DNA of 41,880 bases from JAVBPT01 sp031549455 (GCA_031549455.1 JAVBPT010000004.1:1-41880); one strand, 5' to 3'. Positions 32,701-39,927 are shown, counted from the stretch's first letter. A program made the numbers and translations. The notes: generated from the letters alone by a model not told the origin.

Positions 32701-34215
32701 AGCATCCACTTCCCACTCAAGTGTGAAGGTATTGTCCGTACCTGGATTCAAAACGGTATACGTCTTTTTTACACCGCCTATTGTTGCACTCACCACTACT
32801 TGGTCATTGTCTCCGTCTGCAACTGTCCCAGAGATTATAATCTTATTTCCATTTCCATTCTTATAAACGATTTTATTCTCTATTGGATTTGTAATGGTTA
32901 CAACTGGTTTGCTATTGTTCTCAATTTTCAAAGCAACAAAGTCATAACCACCCTTATTGGTGATCGTTAGATTCTTAATTTCCGGAATATCTGTGGAACT
33001 AAAATCCGAGGTGGTGGCACCAAACCTAGATCCAAGAGTAAGATGATCAATACCTGTTCCACCAAACACTCTATATTTTGATTCCGCTTGATTTTCTATA
33101 TAAAATTGGCCGTTTAGCGTTCCCGTTGCATAAATATTGCCACCGTAGAAGGAGACATAGTTGAAAAAGTCGCTTCCTTCCGTTCCCTTTTGAAAGGTGT
33201 TCTGCCTTGTTAACAACTCATCCAGCTCAAAAGCAACCGCGTCATATCCGCCCGCGCCTGCGTTTCCACCTAGGGGAGTTAAATTACCGTCACTGTATCC
33301 ACCCACAGTGGCCCACTGCTCTCCAGCTACTTGATAGGCATCCACAAGGTTTAGAACATCATCTCCTGATGTGCCAAATGCCTTTCTACTAATAATACTC
33401 ATATCCGTGTCTTCAAAAACCAAAACCAAAAAATCTCTTCCATTCGAGCTTGGCGTGTTTGTGAAATTGGCGTCCCCCACGGTGTACCCAACCGCAATCT
33501 TCTCCTCTACGGATCCGCCTGTAATCGCATACAACTCTTGATCGTACACATTTCCGTACATTTTTAGCAGATCAATTTCTGCAAAATCATTAATCTTTCC
33601 AGCAATAATATCCTTTCCGCCTTTGTTTTCAAGTAGTTCGGATCCTGTATCAATGTCCCCTGTTGAGGATCCAACAAAATACATGTCTCCATTCATGTCT
33701 GGATCAGATATATAATAAACACAATCGTCTCCCTCTCCTCCGAAAGCGCTAAGACGAAGCAGGTTTAAATCAGAATCAAAAAGCGCAAAAACACCCATGT
33801 ATCCACCTGGGTTTTGAGGTTGCGAAAGGGGGTAATAGACCGATGCGACCTCCTCCAAATCTCCATTACTAAAGCCACATGCAAGAATATCCCCATTTAG
33901 CGTTTTGGTCACCCCTTTAAACACATCCGTCCCGGATGTCCCTAGGTTCCATTCTTCTACCACATCATTATTTGAGTCTATCTTGGCTATGTAGAAGTTG
34001 CCAGCCGATTCTCCTACCACAATTGAATAGTGCTCACCAGAATCTGTTATTCCAGTTGATGCATGAAGCACATCATCGGAAGATGTTCCCCATGTTTTCA
34101 TCTCTTTTACCCGCAACTTCCCTGTTGCATGAACATTGACCCCTGAAAAAATGATTATAAAAATCAAGGTTAAAATAAAGGTGGATTGTTTTATTCTACT
34201 TTTGATTCCTTGCAT
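23716..34215 (-). CDS. Giant Ig-repeat cell-surface protein with SLH anchor
   Basis: 3499 residues. ATG 34215 follows GGAGG by five bases. Residues 1-31 are a signal peptide (core FILTLIFIIIFSG, end VHA). About 40-435 is a beta-propeller-like region with repeats starting GTSGTDV, GGEGDD, GTSGDD and GTEGSD. About 436-3040 is a chain of some two dozen Ig-like modules. Several linkers contain FDNTAP or KLDNT, and bodies contain YIWVKTIADAAGNTS or YYLWVYAIDKAGN. About 3045-3315 is a helical then mixed region. Residues 3316-3499 hold three SLH domains (FKDIDDHW, YKDISDGKW, FKDVGNWA) that would bind secondary cell-wall polymer. Exported by Sec and probably extends from the wall as an adhesin or structural fibre. 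The ligand is unknown. Confidence 0.93.
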   Translation of the reverse strand: MQGIKSRIKQSTFILTLIFIIIFSGVNVHATGKLRVKEMKTWGTSSDDVLHASTGITDSGEHYSIVVGESAGNFYIAKIDSNNDVVEEWNLGTSGTDVFKGVTKTLNGDILACGFSNGDLEEVASVYYPLSQPQNPGGYMGVFALFDSDLNLLRLSAFGGEGDDCVYYISDPDMNGDMYFVGSSTGDIDTGSELLENKGGKDIIAGKINDFAEIDLLKMYGNVYDQELYAITGGSVEEKIAVGYTVGDANFTNTPSSNGRDFLVLVFEDTDMSIISRKAFGTSGDDVLNLVDAYQVAGEQWATVGGYSDGNLTPLGGNAGAGGYDAVAFELDELLTRQNTFQKGTEGSDFFNYVSFYGGNIYATGTLNGQFYIENQAESKYRVFGGTGIDHLTLGSRFGATTSDFSSTDIPEIKNLTITNKGGYDFVALKIENNSKPVVTITNPIENKIVYKNGNGNKIIISGTVADGDNDQVVVSATIGGVKKTYTVLNPGTDNTFTLEWEVDADKDNIALGTYTNIMVTAEDSMEETGTKTITNNIVVVTAASIGLTIGSTEVITDAITNLTTIHYTFTFAEAVTDFIADMIEVTNGTKGTFSGSGTSYTLEVTYVSEGAQIVSVPLDSTKTTDGNKNAAASLTNTIDTVAPTITVSVSDDAISSKRKNMTITTTDGTGSGLVVGTVYQYQLGTSNTEVPTGSWKAYVSGTEEVIGSGITGTRYIWVKKVVDKAGNSSVENVTDYTVSGALEFDNTAPDISMSDPEEDERDIPITRGNIVLSANEAVIPGGGTIVIACYRAYIHGRENDASHVDFEAVALSEYIQGTGNNIEITIPISAFLSGGNALTLQNNMEYQISLESEAFMDVAGNSNTPNILGRFYTSFDAKAPTVTFTPNGQSAYTRNIAAGVNIAISDDPLSVEENACTGIDFSKTKYIWVQGSGIPTDGDFNAGTAISSASTTVVTPNGTGDYYLWVRSVDNVENSEDISSNVFRFDNTVPVITITPDNSTATKTKSVTITATDVGSGLALSNEYTYQLGDSATEAPTGSWSPYVSGIPFTVGDSITGIKYIWVKTIADAAGNTSTENVAGYTVSGAFVFDNTAPVIAITPNGDNTPSKIKEVTIAVTEVGTGLAAGNEYQYQWGTSNTEEPLGEWSNYSSTGTTEINFGSTVTGTRYLWIKTISDNAGNSSLENIPGYMVSEAFVLDNTAPVITITPDNSTATKTKSVTITATDVGSGLALSNEYTYQLGDSATEAPSGSWSPYVSGTPFTIGSGITGTKYIWVKTIADAAGNTSTENVAGYTVSGTFVFDNTIPTISNVTISSNHTPSAYAINGKTITLTFESSETITAPTVTIAGKTASVTNTGNNWTATYLVGSGVTEGPVAISISGYADMVGNNGDTHTNIDSGSVIVDTIAPIISSIMPSGTGVPTSTFNIVFTISENITAGAGRVQIEVDSATYTASITGADISGSTLTVPVSRFSGGFTLAYNKTYYVNVEASLFKDIAGNTNVATTGHVGTRTFETSVDITPPTVIFTPNTQTTPVQQIGVWMEAQDVSGIGAAMNPFVDYVWTTNATIAEGSLEAFVNNPEYTDSPSGATGDYYLWVTATDNAGNTGWSRSGVYKLDNTAPTAKLTTPTGNSLATPGTTVNPEGLTNLVLTFDETVTVNTGSISVIETTSQGSKTYTTTVTGAQLSGSGASTTLTVPVTSFKDGSNATLKMSYNAHYEVRMGGSAFKDIAGNGNDAGVVDSFDTLVDITAPTVTFAPDTQTTPVKSIDVYVTMEDEVGGSGLDSIGFTSAYIWNTDPDSHDSGTKYFIHSGNQTISSPFIGVTGDYYLWVYAIDKAGNGGWTRSGVYKLDNTSPTITDIRIVSNNTTNTAYASAGNTITVYLDANEALQAPSMTILGKTATVSQVGDASHFKGEVSVVSGDTQGVISFSITNIKDTAGNAVAGSRTATTDASSVTVDTIKPVMSSIVLSSSVTATGPVTYTITVTDASAITADIDKVNIVPQGIGNAVCGSKTLNVSGNVVTLTLSSLSGTGELKPVFDAGFIIDAAGNLSDADSTTADNVEVDNDALGVTISYLPTGGNYKGGITLEIIATFNKGIKSSPNPKITLSGVVDLPATNLTKDLSDMTDTIYTYEYNVPAGIDGAVNVSISNAESLLGKLLVGGTNAGNFRIDNTRPTITISPNSSTATNEKEITITVSDSGSGLSTANVYQYQLGDSATEAPTGSWSPYTSGTAFTIGSGVDGTKYVWVKKVADKAGNTSIEDIEGYTVSDAFVFDNAEPIITMHSPARQEVGVAIDLSNIVLSASETVTAGMGNIYVQSGAYIYPAAIQSSYISGSGADTKITIPVSDFGFMTWPIWNNLILGYNGTYYVGWDDGAFLDAAGNYPNTFLIDQMDNWFKTIEDHAGPTALFDPNGQIFAIKTVAGEVEVTISDAVSGLQLDACKYLWSTSSTQPAYTVFASSGSRFASRTILIPTPVATGEYYLWLWLYDNAGNQSYIRSNVFKLDNSGPSVSYDTPPNSTAVKSMDVDVTIIDTLSQIHNTSRYKWTTDTRMPTSSDFSVMGDPRIDLLSAIITMGGRKVETSISTPEGVTGSYYLWIKAADSLGNESYTKAGPYLLDNTGPSISNVLMTSAPGNSSGSYAKLNDVITLTFGANKDLQTPNVKIYSSMGAELTGAVTVAQDGDLSHWKASVQVEVGDAEGLVSFEISNLKDLAGNTSANITTLSSGVAVTIDKTAGGVVFSTTGNKWIGSVTKINAKVSDALSGVKSLGGGNYVVSYAFTDSTLLAEGSAQFIPVSGGAIVGSSGLTLENFTLLNGATSGAEDQYLQLRIEDTAGNITVLKSAAFKLDLDPPDAPTFNYMGYSTPVNADLTIRITAGSDNVTSLGNMRVKYAVSNSLSYSGPYTTSTSNEVDVDLSEGRHYIHAISIDEAGNESSQATSSLIVIDKTAPIVSITREVTATEVIYTLSFSKDVQTQAGASVLLNGMEEIATVVRVSNTEYTITKNISTIRGDDKIEVSAAAFKDTSNNGNVYTEKTFQNNDKTPGKTIDDLLKEIEERVKNLDNLPDNEKEKEIDKIVGLIEIVGDMTLTPDQKTRLENASNSLLEKSMKYIGRMYVVTEEKSIVTIVPKVTNIRYVLEEIVRVENVLIKIKGQSVLKNNKTALVKVPVVKKEMTFENKKEYIELIQKHGLNVRLEQGSGSWYISSGVLDTPKGIGQYELVLQKIDAATDLGNTLKQVNDMIRIKLYYVESGVRSIAGSNLIKPIELEVPISTTKDVKVYKVLSVGHTEEVKSTISGGIASFKAIEVGSYVFAVSTEFKDIDDHWAEEYIKELQDRGITEGSEDGVFDPDGEITRAQAGVFVARTLKLSPVAYTTKYKDISDGKWYTDDVLSASSKGLLLGYTDGTFRPNVKLSRTEMTAIMMRVYELLMKEDLSKIAATVTEDFADFKDVGNWAKTYVKAAKGAGIVEGVGKNKFEPNRIVTRAELAKIIVEILRRSEQ
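30305..30612 (-). repeat. Near-identical Ig-module repeat, copy 2
   Basis: This stretch matches 30938-31245 at a fixed offset of 633 bases, with roughly twenty differences over 308 bases by eye. It encodes a module at about residues 1202-1304 of the giant protein (TITATDVGSGLALSNEYTYQ and GYTVSG). One diverged module lies between the copies, so the duplicated unit is two modules (211 residues). Confidence 0.9.
30938..31245 (-). repeat. Near-identical Ig-module repeat, copy 1
   Basis: Partner of 30305-30612, encoding about residues 991-1093. More diverged relatives of the same module are at roughly 27390-27700, 30640-30945 and 31975-32280, which points to repeated duplication within the gene. 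Confidence 0.9.
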
Positions 34216-34259
34216 TTCGCCCTCCTTAGCTTAGAAAAAATGCATACTATACTAACTAT

Positions 34260-34288
34260 ATTATACCACCATCCCATAGCCGTTGCAA
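34260..34288 (-). promoter_or_regulatory. Promoter of the giant surface protein gene
   Basis: TTGCAA and TATAAT with a 17-base spacer on the minus strand, with the -10 box about 45 bases before the ATG at 34215. The rest of the 332-base gap, 34216-34547, is AT-rich and holds only this promoter and the terminator of the upstream gene. Confidence 0.75.
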
Positions 34289-34477
34289 TACTTTGCATTA
34301 AAGTAATATTTACCATTTTACTTATCAACAGCCGTTTTAACTTATTTTTTAATATTATGTCAATAATAATATGCTTCGGCATCCTTTTTTTCAGTAATTT
34401 TTAAAATTGAAAAAATTATAATTTTTCTGCCCCATGTTGAAAACTAACTTTTCTGTCACGCTCAATTATGTAAAAGA

Positions 34478-34512
34478 AAAGAGTTGGCTTCTTCTATTTT
34501 AACCAACTCTTT
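34478..34512 (-). terminator. Terminator after the 849-residue secreted protein gene
   Basis: AAAGAGTTGG and CCAACTCTTT pair over ten bases around a 15-base loop, followed on the minus strand by a T-rich stretch. It separates the two-gene unit from the giant gene. Confidence 0.85.
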
Positions 34513-34547
34513 ATAATGATATGATACATAAATAAATCTTTCTTATG

Positions 34548-37097
34548 CTACCTCTGAGTAGCCCCTCCCGATACATCTGTAAGCGCTGTGTTTTTAAGAT
34601 CGTACCAGAAAACTTGAAGCTCATTTTGAATTCTCGAATCCAGTCTGGATTTACCGTAGGTCGTGTTTACCACCGTACCCATTGATTGTAGTGTCCGTTT
34701 GGTGTATTCATGTAAGGTGTTGCTTCCCTTTGTTCCGTCATACCATTTTTTCATATAGATTTTGAAGGTGACAAGTACCTCATTCCCCACATATTTTATC
34801 TCCTTATTGTCTTTTGTATATTTAAAGATTGCGTTGGCCGGAAGATAATATCCAAACTCTAGCGCAGTTTTTTCTCCATCCGCTTTCCAGCTCTTTAAAT
34901 TTTTACTGCTTTCTCCATTCTTTAAAAATACTTGGGAGACCGCCTGGCCATAGAAGCTATGCGATGCATTTACCTCTACCTCTCTGTTCCCATCTGGCAT
35001 AAATAGCTTTAGCTTTACAAGCTCATTGCCTAGAATGCCATAGAAGGCTGTATTGACGGTTACTTTGTCATTGGTGTCCAGCCCATATCCCAGCATATCT
35101 AATCTAAAGTCAACCATATATCCTAGTCCAATGGTGTCATTAATCGCATTTTGATAAACCGGCATACTCGGAATTTTAACTGGCTTGGCTGTGGAGATGG
35201 CATCCATCTTCCACTTTATATCATACACACTCGTAATCTTTAGGGCATCCACTGTATTACTACTGTTTGCAAACAGACTTGCCACAGGAACCTCTCGTAC
35301 CCCATTTCGGATACTTCCCTTATCATCTGGCACAATATAGTCTCCATTATAATCATTTCGAAGTTGAAGCGCCGTGCTGGTTGTTGCCTTTTTGCCTTCT
35401 AAATCCGTCGCCACGATATGAAGGTTTACATTTCCCTCCTTCATACTACTTGGAATTGGTACTGGTCTAAAGCCTTCTGCATTTGGAGAAATGTCCAGAA
35501 GGGATTTGTTCACTTCCACAAACTTGCTGCCATCATGGAAGGAGTAGAAGGCATCTTTCATTCCGACAACAGAAGCCACTCTTACATAGATATAGTTACA
35601 AGATTCCCCTATGATTTCCCATCTGTTTCTGCCTGTATTAAATGTATATTTTCCACCTTCTCCGTTCATAAAGTATTCAATAGTCGGTGGTTCATCCGCA
35701 TCCAGATTTTCGCTTCCCGGTGCCACAACCGGAAGCTCTGTCTTGGCTTCTCCGGTAAGTGGAATGGTAATCGCTTTCTTTACTTCCACACTCTTCTTCA
35801 GTGTGTCACTCCAGATACGAACCCCCGTATATAAGGTAATTACATTCATATTTTTTAGAACCGGAACCCGGATGGTTGCATACGCCTCATCCTCTAGACT
35901 CGCTTTAAACTTAATTCCCTCCTCTGTAATCTTTGAGGTCTTATTCGTTCCTTTGTTGTCTGGTATGGTTGTAAAATCTTCTGTACCAATATACCATTTA
36001 TAACTATTTGGTTCCTCTTTCGGGGAGATTTGGATCCATGAGCGCATATCTAGTTTGATCACCGCTTTACCATCCACCAGATTTGCTCGATCAATAGAAG
36101 ATACATTCGGTGTGACCACAAGCTCGGCGGTCATTCCGGTTACCTCTTTTGGCAATCCCGTAATTTCAATTTCAATCATCTTCATGTTTACATCCGTCAT
36201 CATCCCTTTTGTGGCACGTACTCCGCTATATAAGATCAGCTTATTATTTACAATCGGTACATTTCCCAAGATATAAGCCGAGGTCCCAGCGTAAACCGAT
36301 ATATTGGCGGTATACTGTCCAGTGGCCGCTCTATTAATCGCAATCTCCATCTCCTTCGTAATCGAGGGACCCATTGTCCCAACCAAAACAAGTTGTCGCT
36401 CTTCCGTCTCAATATCAATAAATTTTCCGGTAAGATACCATTCATATTTATCCGCAGCTACCGCCCCATTTTCATCATAAATGGAAGCCGCAAGATCCAG
36501 CTTGATCTTCTCAGGAACATGATAAGTAGACATAAAGTTATGAGTGGTTGGCACGGCGATATTCTCTTTTGAAAGCTTGCTGGTAAAATGACCAAAGATG
36601 TTGTGATCGTTCCAGTTAATAATCACATCATTGACCCCATCTTTAAATGCTTTTACCAGGTTAAAAGTATAATAAAACTCATCACTGTCGTAGATGGTGT
36701 TCATTTTCTTTTGTTCACTTGACATATCTGGTTTCAAATATTGAAGCTCCGATTTGGCACCCAAGATTACTTTGGAAACACCATCGATATAGAAAGTGGT
36801 TAGCCCCTTATCCTTTTTAAAATCCACGTTGAGCTGATAGAGTAGTGGATTTCCATCGTCATCATACACCCTAAGATCCATTACCTCTGATGTTGAAATC
36901 TCCTTCGTCCCACTCACATGTTTTACCCTCACCTGTTTTCTGGTAAGTGGGTCTCCAATCTCTTGATATTCTTGTGTATCCCAAAAGAAATCTGAAATCA
37001 CTGTAAGTGCATTCCCTTGCATAGAAAAAAACACTGATAAAAATAAGACCGTCCAGAGCGTCACCACTATTTTATTTTTTCTCAATGCCTTTTTCAT
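34548..37097 (-). CDS. Large secreted protein, partner of the SLH protein
   Basis: 849 residues from ATG 37097, which is one base after the stop of the upstream SLH gene; a frame from 37133 would start inside that gene. The N-terminus (MKKALRKNKIVV, hydrophobic core, MQGNA) is a Sec signal peptide. The rest is beta-rich with no SLH domain, no catalytic motif that I can name, and no cysteine-rich or lipoprotein signal. Two internal segments look alike (VNNKLILYSGVRAT and KNMNVITLYTGVRIW), suggesting repeated beta domains around residues 280-470. The function is unknown. The tight coupling suggests it works at the wall with the SLH protein encoded just before it. Confidence 0.8.
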   Translation of the reverse strand: MKKALRKNKIVVTLWTVLFLSVFFSMQGNALTVISDFFWDTQEYQEIGDPLTRKQVRVKHVSGTKEISTSEVMDLRVYDDDGNPLLYQLNVDFKKDKGLTTFYIDGVSKVILGAKSELQYLKPDMSSEQKKMNTIYDSDEFYYTFNLVKAFKDGVNDVIINWNDHNIFGHFTSKLSKENIAVPTTHNFMSTYHVPEKIKLDLAASIYDENGAVAADKYEWYLTGKFIDIETEERQLVLVGTMGPSITKEMEIAINRAATGQYTANISVYAGTSAYILGNVPIVNNKLILYSGVRATKGMMTDVNMKMIEIEITGLPKEVTGMTAELVVTPNVSSIDRANLVDGKAVIKLDMRSWIQISPKEEPNSYKWYIGTEDFTTIPDNKGTNKTSKITEEGIKFKASLEDEAYATIRVPVLKNMNVITLYTGVRIWSDTLKKSVEVKKAITIPLTGEAKTELPVVAPGSENLDADEPPTIEYFMNGEGGKYTFNTGRNRWEIIGESCNYIYVRVASVVGMKDAFYSFHDGSKFVEVNKSLLDISPNAEGFRPVPIPSSMKEGNVNLHIVATDLEGKKATTSTALQLRNDYNGDYIVPDDKGSIRNGVREVPVASLFANSSNTVDALKITSVYDIKWKMDAISTAKPVKIPSMPVYQNAINDTIGLGYMVDFRLDMLGYGLDTNDKVTVNTAFYGILGNELVKLKLFMPDGNREVEVNASHSFYGQAVSQVFLKNGESSKNLKSWKADGEKTALEFGYYLPANAIFKYTKDNKEIKYVGNEVLVTFKIYMKKWYDGTKGSNTLHEYTKRTLQSMGTVVNTTYGKSRLDSRIQNELQVFWYDLKNTALTDVSGGATQR

Positions 37098-37098
37098 C

Positions 37099-38268
37099 TT
37101 AGTTTCCCCCCAGTACAAAGTACTGAACAACAATTGGTTGCCTCAAACTGTTTAGCGTAATTTCGATCTCTATATTTTCTTTATAAAGCTTCTCTGTTTG
37201 CATGCCTTCTTTGATTGTACTGATATACTTATATAGTAAAACTCCACGAATCCGAATGGTCTCATCTTTTGAAATATACATCAGATTCTCATTTGTTTCA
37301 AACCTGGCCAGCGTTATATTTTTTTCTTTAATATCCTCTGCTATCTTTTTATCAATATATTGATTGTACTTTAGATTTGTTCCCCCGTCATATACATCAT
37401 AGATTCCACAAACCGTCTTATAAACCTCATCCAACATCCTGGTATCGTTCTTTAATTGTTCAAAGTTTACACCGTAAATAAAGTTTTCAAGATACATCTT
37501 AGCGGTCTTTTTAAAGTCTACGTTATAGGATTTAATCTTGGTGATCGCCGTTCCAAAATCCACGAACTTATCTGTGCCACGGTTATAGGGAAGTTTTGCA
37601 TTTTTGGTATAGTTTTTTAACCTGTTCTCCTCTGCACTCGTAAGCACCTTGATATCCTTTATTCGGGTTTTATTTAGAATTCGAGATAAAACCGCTGTGA
37701 CCTCTGCTCGAGTTAGGATATTCTCCGGCTTAAACTCTCCATCCTTATAACCCATAATAATTTCTTTACTATATACTTTTAAAACCGCATCCTGATACTT
37801 AGACGGTATCTGATCGAAGTCTTTTATTTTCTCTTTATACGTACTTAAATCTCCGTAACTTTCATTAAGCGCATTCACCACAATCTGTGCCATTTCTGCT
37901 CTTGTGATTTGCATTTTGTACCCATCATAATTAAAAGGAGTCTCTGGCTTAATGATATCTTGCAAGATGGCCTCGTTAATGTATTCCCTTGCCCAGTATC
38001 CGCTCGCATTTGTAATGTCTGTCTTTCCAAGTGTGGTAATGATGAGTTTGATAAACTGGTCTTGTGTAATCAGATCCGTCGGTCTAAACGTGCCATCCGA
38101 AAATCCCGAAATAATATTTTTACCCGTTAGCATCACAAGGTCATTATAATACCAACTTGTATGATTCACATCTTTAAAACTTGCTGCATCTACAACATTC
38201 AATGTAAAGAAGAGTATTACTATACTCAGCAAAATCATCATTCTCTTTTTTATATGTATCCCTTTCAT
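37099..38268 (-). CDS. SLH-domain cell-wall protein
   Basis: 389 residues. The signal peptide ends near residue 29 (core MILLSIVILFFTLNVV, end DAA). Three SLH domains occupy about residues 30-200: FKDVNHTSWYYND with GFSDGTFRP, then SGYWAREYINEAI with ITRAEMAQI, then KDFDQIPSKYQDAV with GYKDGEFKPENILTRAEV. The C-terminal 190 residues are a lysine/tyrosine-rich domain of unknown function. The SLH part would hold it to wall polymer. ATG 38268 follows GGTGGGG by six bases. It is first in a two-gene operon and has its own consensus-like promoter. Confidence 0.9.
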   Translation of the reverse strand: MKGIHIKKRMMILLSIVILFFTLNVVDAASFKDVNHTSWYYNDLVMLTGKNIISGFSDGTFRPTDLITQDQFIKLIITTLGKTDITNASGYWAREYINEAILQDIIKPETPFNYDGYKMQITRAEMAQIVVNALNESYGDLSTYKEKIKDFDQIPSKYQDAVLKVYSKEIIMGYKDGEFKPENILTRAEVTAVLSRILNKTRIKDIKVLTSAEENRLKNYTKNAKLPYNRGTDKFVDFGTAITKIKSYNVDFKKTAKMYLENFIYGVNFEQLKNDTRMLDEVYKTVCGIYDVYDGGTNLKYNQYIDKKIAEDIKEKNITLARFETNENLMYISKDETIRIRGVLLYKYISTIKEGMQTEKLYKENIEIEITLNSLRQPIVVQYFVLGGN

Positions 38269-38303
38269 CTCTTACCCCACCGTCATGTTCCAACTTTGTA
38301 CTT

Positions 38304-38332
38304 ATTATAACACAAAACAACATCAGTTTCAA
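38304..38332 (-). promoter_or_regulatory. Promoter of the SLH / secreted protein operon
   Basis: TTGAAA and TATAAT separated by 17 bases on the minus strand, with the -10 box about 35 bases before the ATG at 38268. Confidence 0.85.
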
Positions 38333-38370
38333 TAAATCTACAAAAGTATTGCTATGGTAATTTATGGAAT

Positions 38371-38396
38371 AAAAAAGCAACAACGGTTTCGTTGCC
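38371..38396 (-). terminator. Terminator after mazF
   Basis: GCAAC and GTTGC pair (with further internal pairing AACG/CGTT) and are followed by six T on the minus strand, directly after the mazF stop codon. Confidence 0.75.
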
Positions 38397-38401
38397 ACTT
38401 T

Positions 38402-38743
38402 CTATAGCCCAATACTCACGAGTAAAGATCTATCCACTTTTTCCATAACGGAATCTTCTAAATGTCCAATCTTCTCTTTGAGTCTTGCCTTATCGATTGT
38501 CCTCACCTGTTCGAGGAGCACAACCGAATCCTTGATTAATGAATATTTGTTTGAATCCAGTTCTATGTGTGTTGGCAATTTAGCCTTGTTGATTTGAGAT
38601 GTAATAGCTGCACATATGACGGTTGGACTAAACTTGTTCCCAACATCGTTTTGAATGATAAGTACTGGTCTGATTCCACCTTGCTCCGACCCCACAACTG
38701 GGCTGAGATCTGCATAAAAAATGTCACCTCTTTTTATATTCAT
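38402..38743 (-). CDS. mazF: MazF/EndoA-type mRNA interferase
   Basis: 113 residues from ATG 38743 (GGAG nine bases upstream); a frame from 38758 adds five residues over the ribosome binding site. The sequence is very close to Bacillus EndoA: KRGDIFYADLSPVVGSEQGG, RPVLIIQND, AAITSQINKAKLPTH and LLEQVRTIDKARL. The conserved arginine of GGIRPV and threonine of AAITSQ, which form the active site in the family, are present. It cleaves single-stranded mRNA at short specific sites. The usual MazE antitoxin gene is absent: only 62 bases separate mazF from alr. The alr-mazF order is common in Firmicutes. Confidence 0.93.
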   Translation of the reverse strand: MNIKRGDIFYADLSPVVGSEQGGIRPVLIIQNDVGNKFSPTVICAAITSQINKAKLPTHIELDSNKYSLIKDSVVLLEQVRTIDKARLKEKIGHLEDSVMEKVDRSLLVSIGL

Positions 38744-38805
38744 ATCTTCACACTCCATATGAGTTTTTCAAGTTTATTATTGCCATCCTCTCTATATTTA
38801 TTCAC

Positions 38806-39909
38806 CTAGAATTTGAAATTGCAAAGGATTTCATAACTAATGGTCCGAGCAATCTTTGCAAGGTCATCCGCCGTGATACGGACTCTCCCCTCTTCCCCGA
38901 GTAGGGTTACCTTATCTCCCACCTTTACCTTTTCTCCTTTTTCCAAGACCTTGGTTAGATCCACCATAAAAGCATTCATGCAAATGCTCCCGAGCACCTT
39001 ACACTTTACCCCCTTTATGATCACGTTGGCCTTATTGCTAAAAGCCCGACTATACCCATCATCATATCCCACCGGAACCACTCCAATGGTCATGTCGCAA
39101 GGAGCCACAAAGCGGCCGTCGTAGCTCACGATGCCCGTTTGGCTAATTCTTCTCACAAACTTGATTTCCGACTCAATGGATAGAACCGGCCTCAGCATTT
39201 TACCCTTTTTGGCCTTCTCTTTTACTTTTACCTCTTTGTTTGGATAATATCCGTACAAAGAGATCCCGGGCCTTACTGCATCATATTGTTTCAAATCTGC
39301 ATTGAAGATCCCAGCACTATTTAGCAGGTGACGAACGCCCACCTCGAAGTTTTCTTTCTTTAAATGTTCCAGCAGCTCATCAAACCGGCTCTCCTGTTTT
39401 TTAGAGAATTCTAGGCAATCACCATAAGCAAGGTGAGAATAGATCCCCTCCACCTTGATATGGGCTAGTTTTTTTAAATCCAAAATTTTCTCCGGCAACT
39501 TATAATTAAAACCATTTCGGTTCATTCCCGTGTTGACCTTGATGTGGACTCTCATTTTGCCATGAACATCTGACAATACTTGCTCAATGTTCTCTGCCTT
39601 TTCAATCGATGCAATGGTCTGGATAAAGTCGTGTTTTAGGATTTCTGTAATGTACTCCTCCTCCACGTGTCCCAGGATCAGAATGTCTTTTGTGATGCCC
39701 CCTTGTTTCAACCTTAATGCCTCTTGCACATTTGAAACCGCAAACATCTGCACGTCACGCTCGATCACACGGGACACCAAAACATCCCCATTCCCGTAAG
39801 CGTTGGATTTCACAACCGCAATTATCCCTACACCATCCTTCAACCTTTCTTTTATGATATCCAGATTTTGTTTTAGTTTTTCCTCATTTATCCTCTTTAT
39901 GATTCTCAT
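38806..39909 (-). CDS. alr: Alanine racemase
   Basis: PLP enzyme interconverting L- and D-alanine for peptidoglycan. The 367 residues have an N-terminal TIM barrel with PLP lysine Lys34 in AVVKSNAYGNG, arginine in NTGMNRNGF, NSAGIF and the phosphate-binding RPGISLYG. A C-terminal beta domain carries the catalytic tyrosine in VSYDGRF. Some usually fixed residues differ: AYGNG for AYGHG, and CMNAFMVDLT where CMDQ is typical. It may be a secondary racemase, such as a sporulation-linked one, or one with altered specificity. It lies between a GerS-like gene (18-base gap) and mazF. Confidence 0.93.
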   Translation of the reverse strand: MRIIKRINEEKLKQNLDIIKERLKDGVGIIAVVKSNAYGNGDVLVSRVIERDVQMFAVSNVQEALRLKQGGITKDILILGHVEEEYITEILKHDFIQTIASIEKAENIEQVLSDVHGKMRVHIKVNTGMNRNGFNYKLPEKILDLKKLAHIKVEGIYSHLAYGDCLEFSKKQESRFDELLEHLKKENFEVGVRHLLNSAGIFNADLKQYDAVRPGISLYGYYPNKEVKVKEKAKKGKMLRPVLSIESEIKFVRRISQTGIVSYDGRFVAPCDMTIGVVPVGYDDGYSRAFSNKANVIIKGVKCKVLGSICMNAFMVDLTKVLEKGEKVKVGDKVTLLGEEGRVRITADDLAKIARTISYEILCNFKF

Positions 39910-39927
39910 GATCTTTCCTTTTATCTT

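Noticed and set aside
34191..34382. 63-codon minus-strand frame ahead of the giant gene
   Set aside because: It overlaps the predicted promoter and the real start of the giant gene and has no good ribosome binding site.
38744..38805. Search for a MazE antitoxin gene
   Set aside because: Only 62 bases, with no frame on either strand long enough to be an antitoxin.
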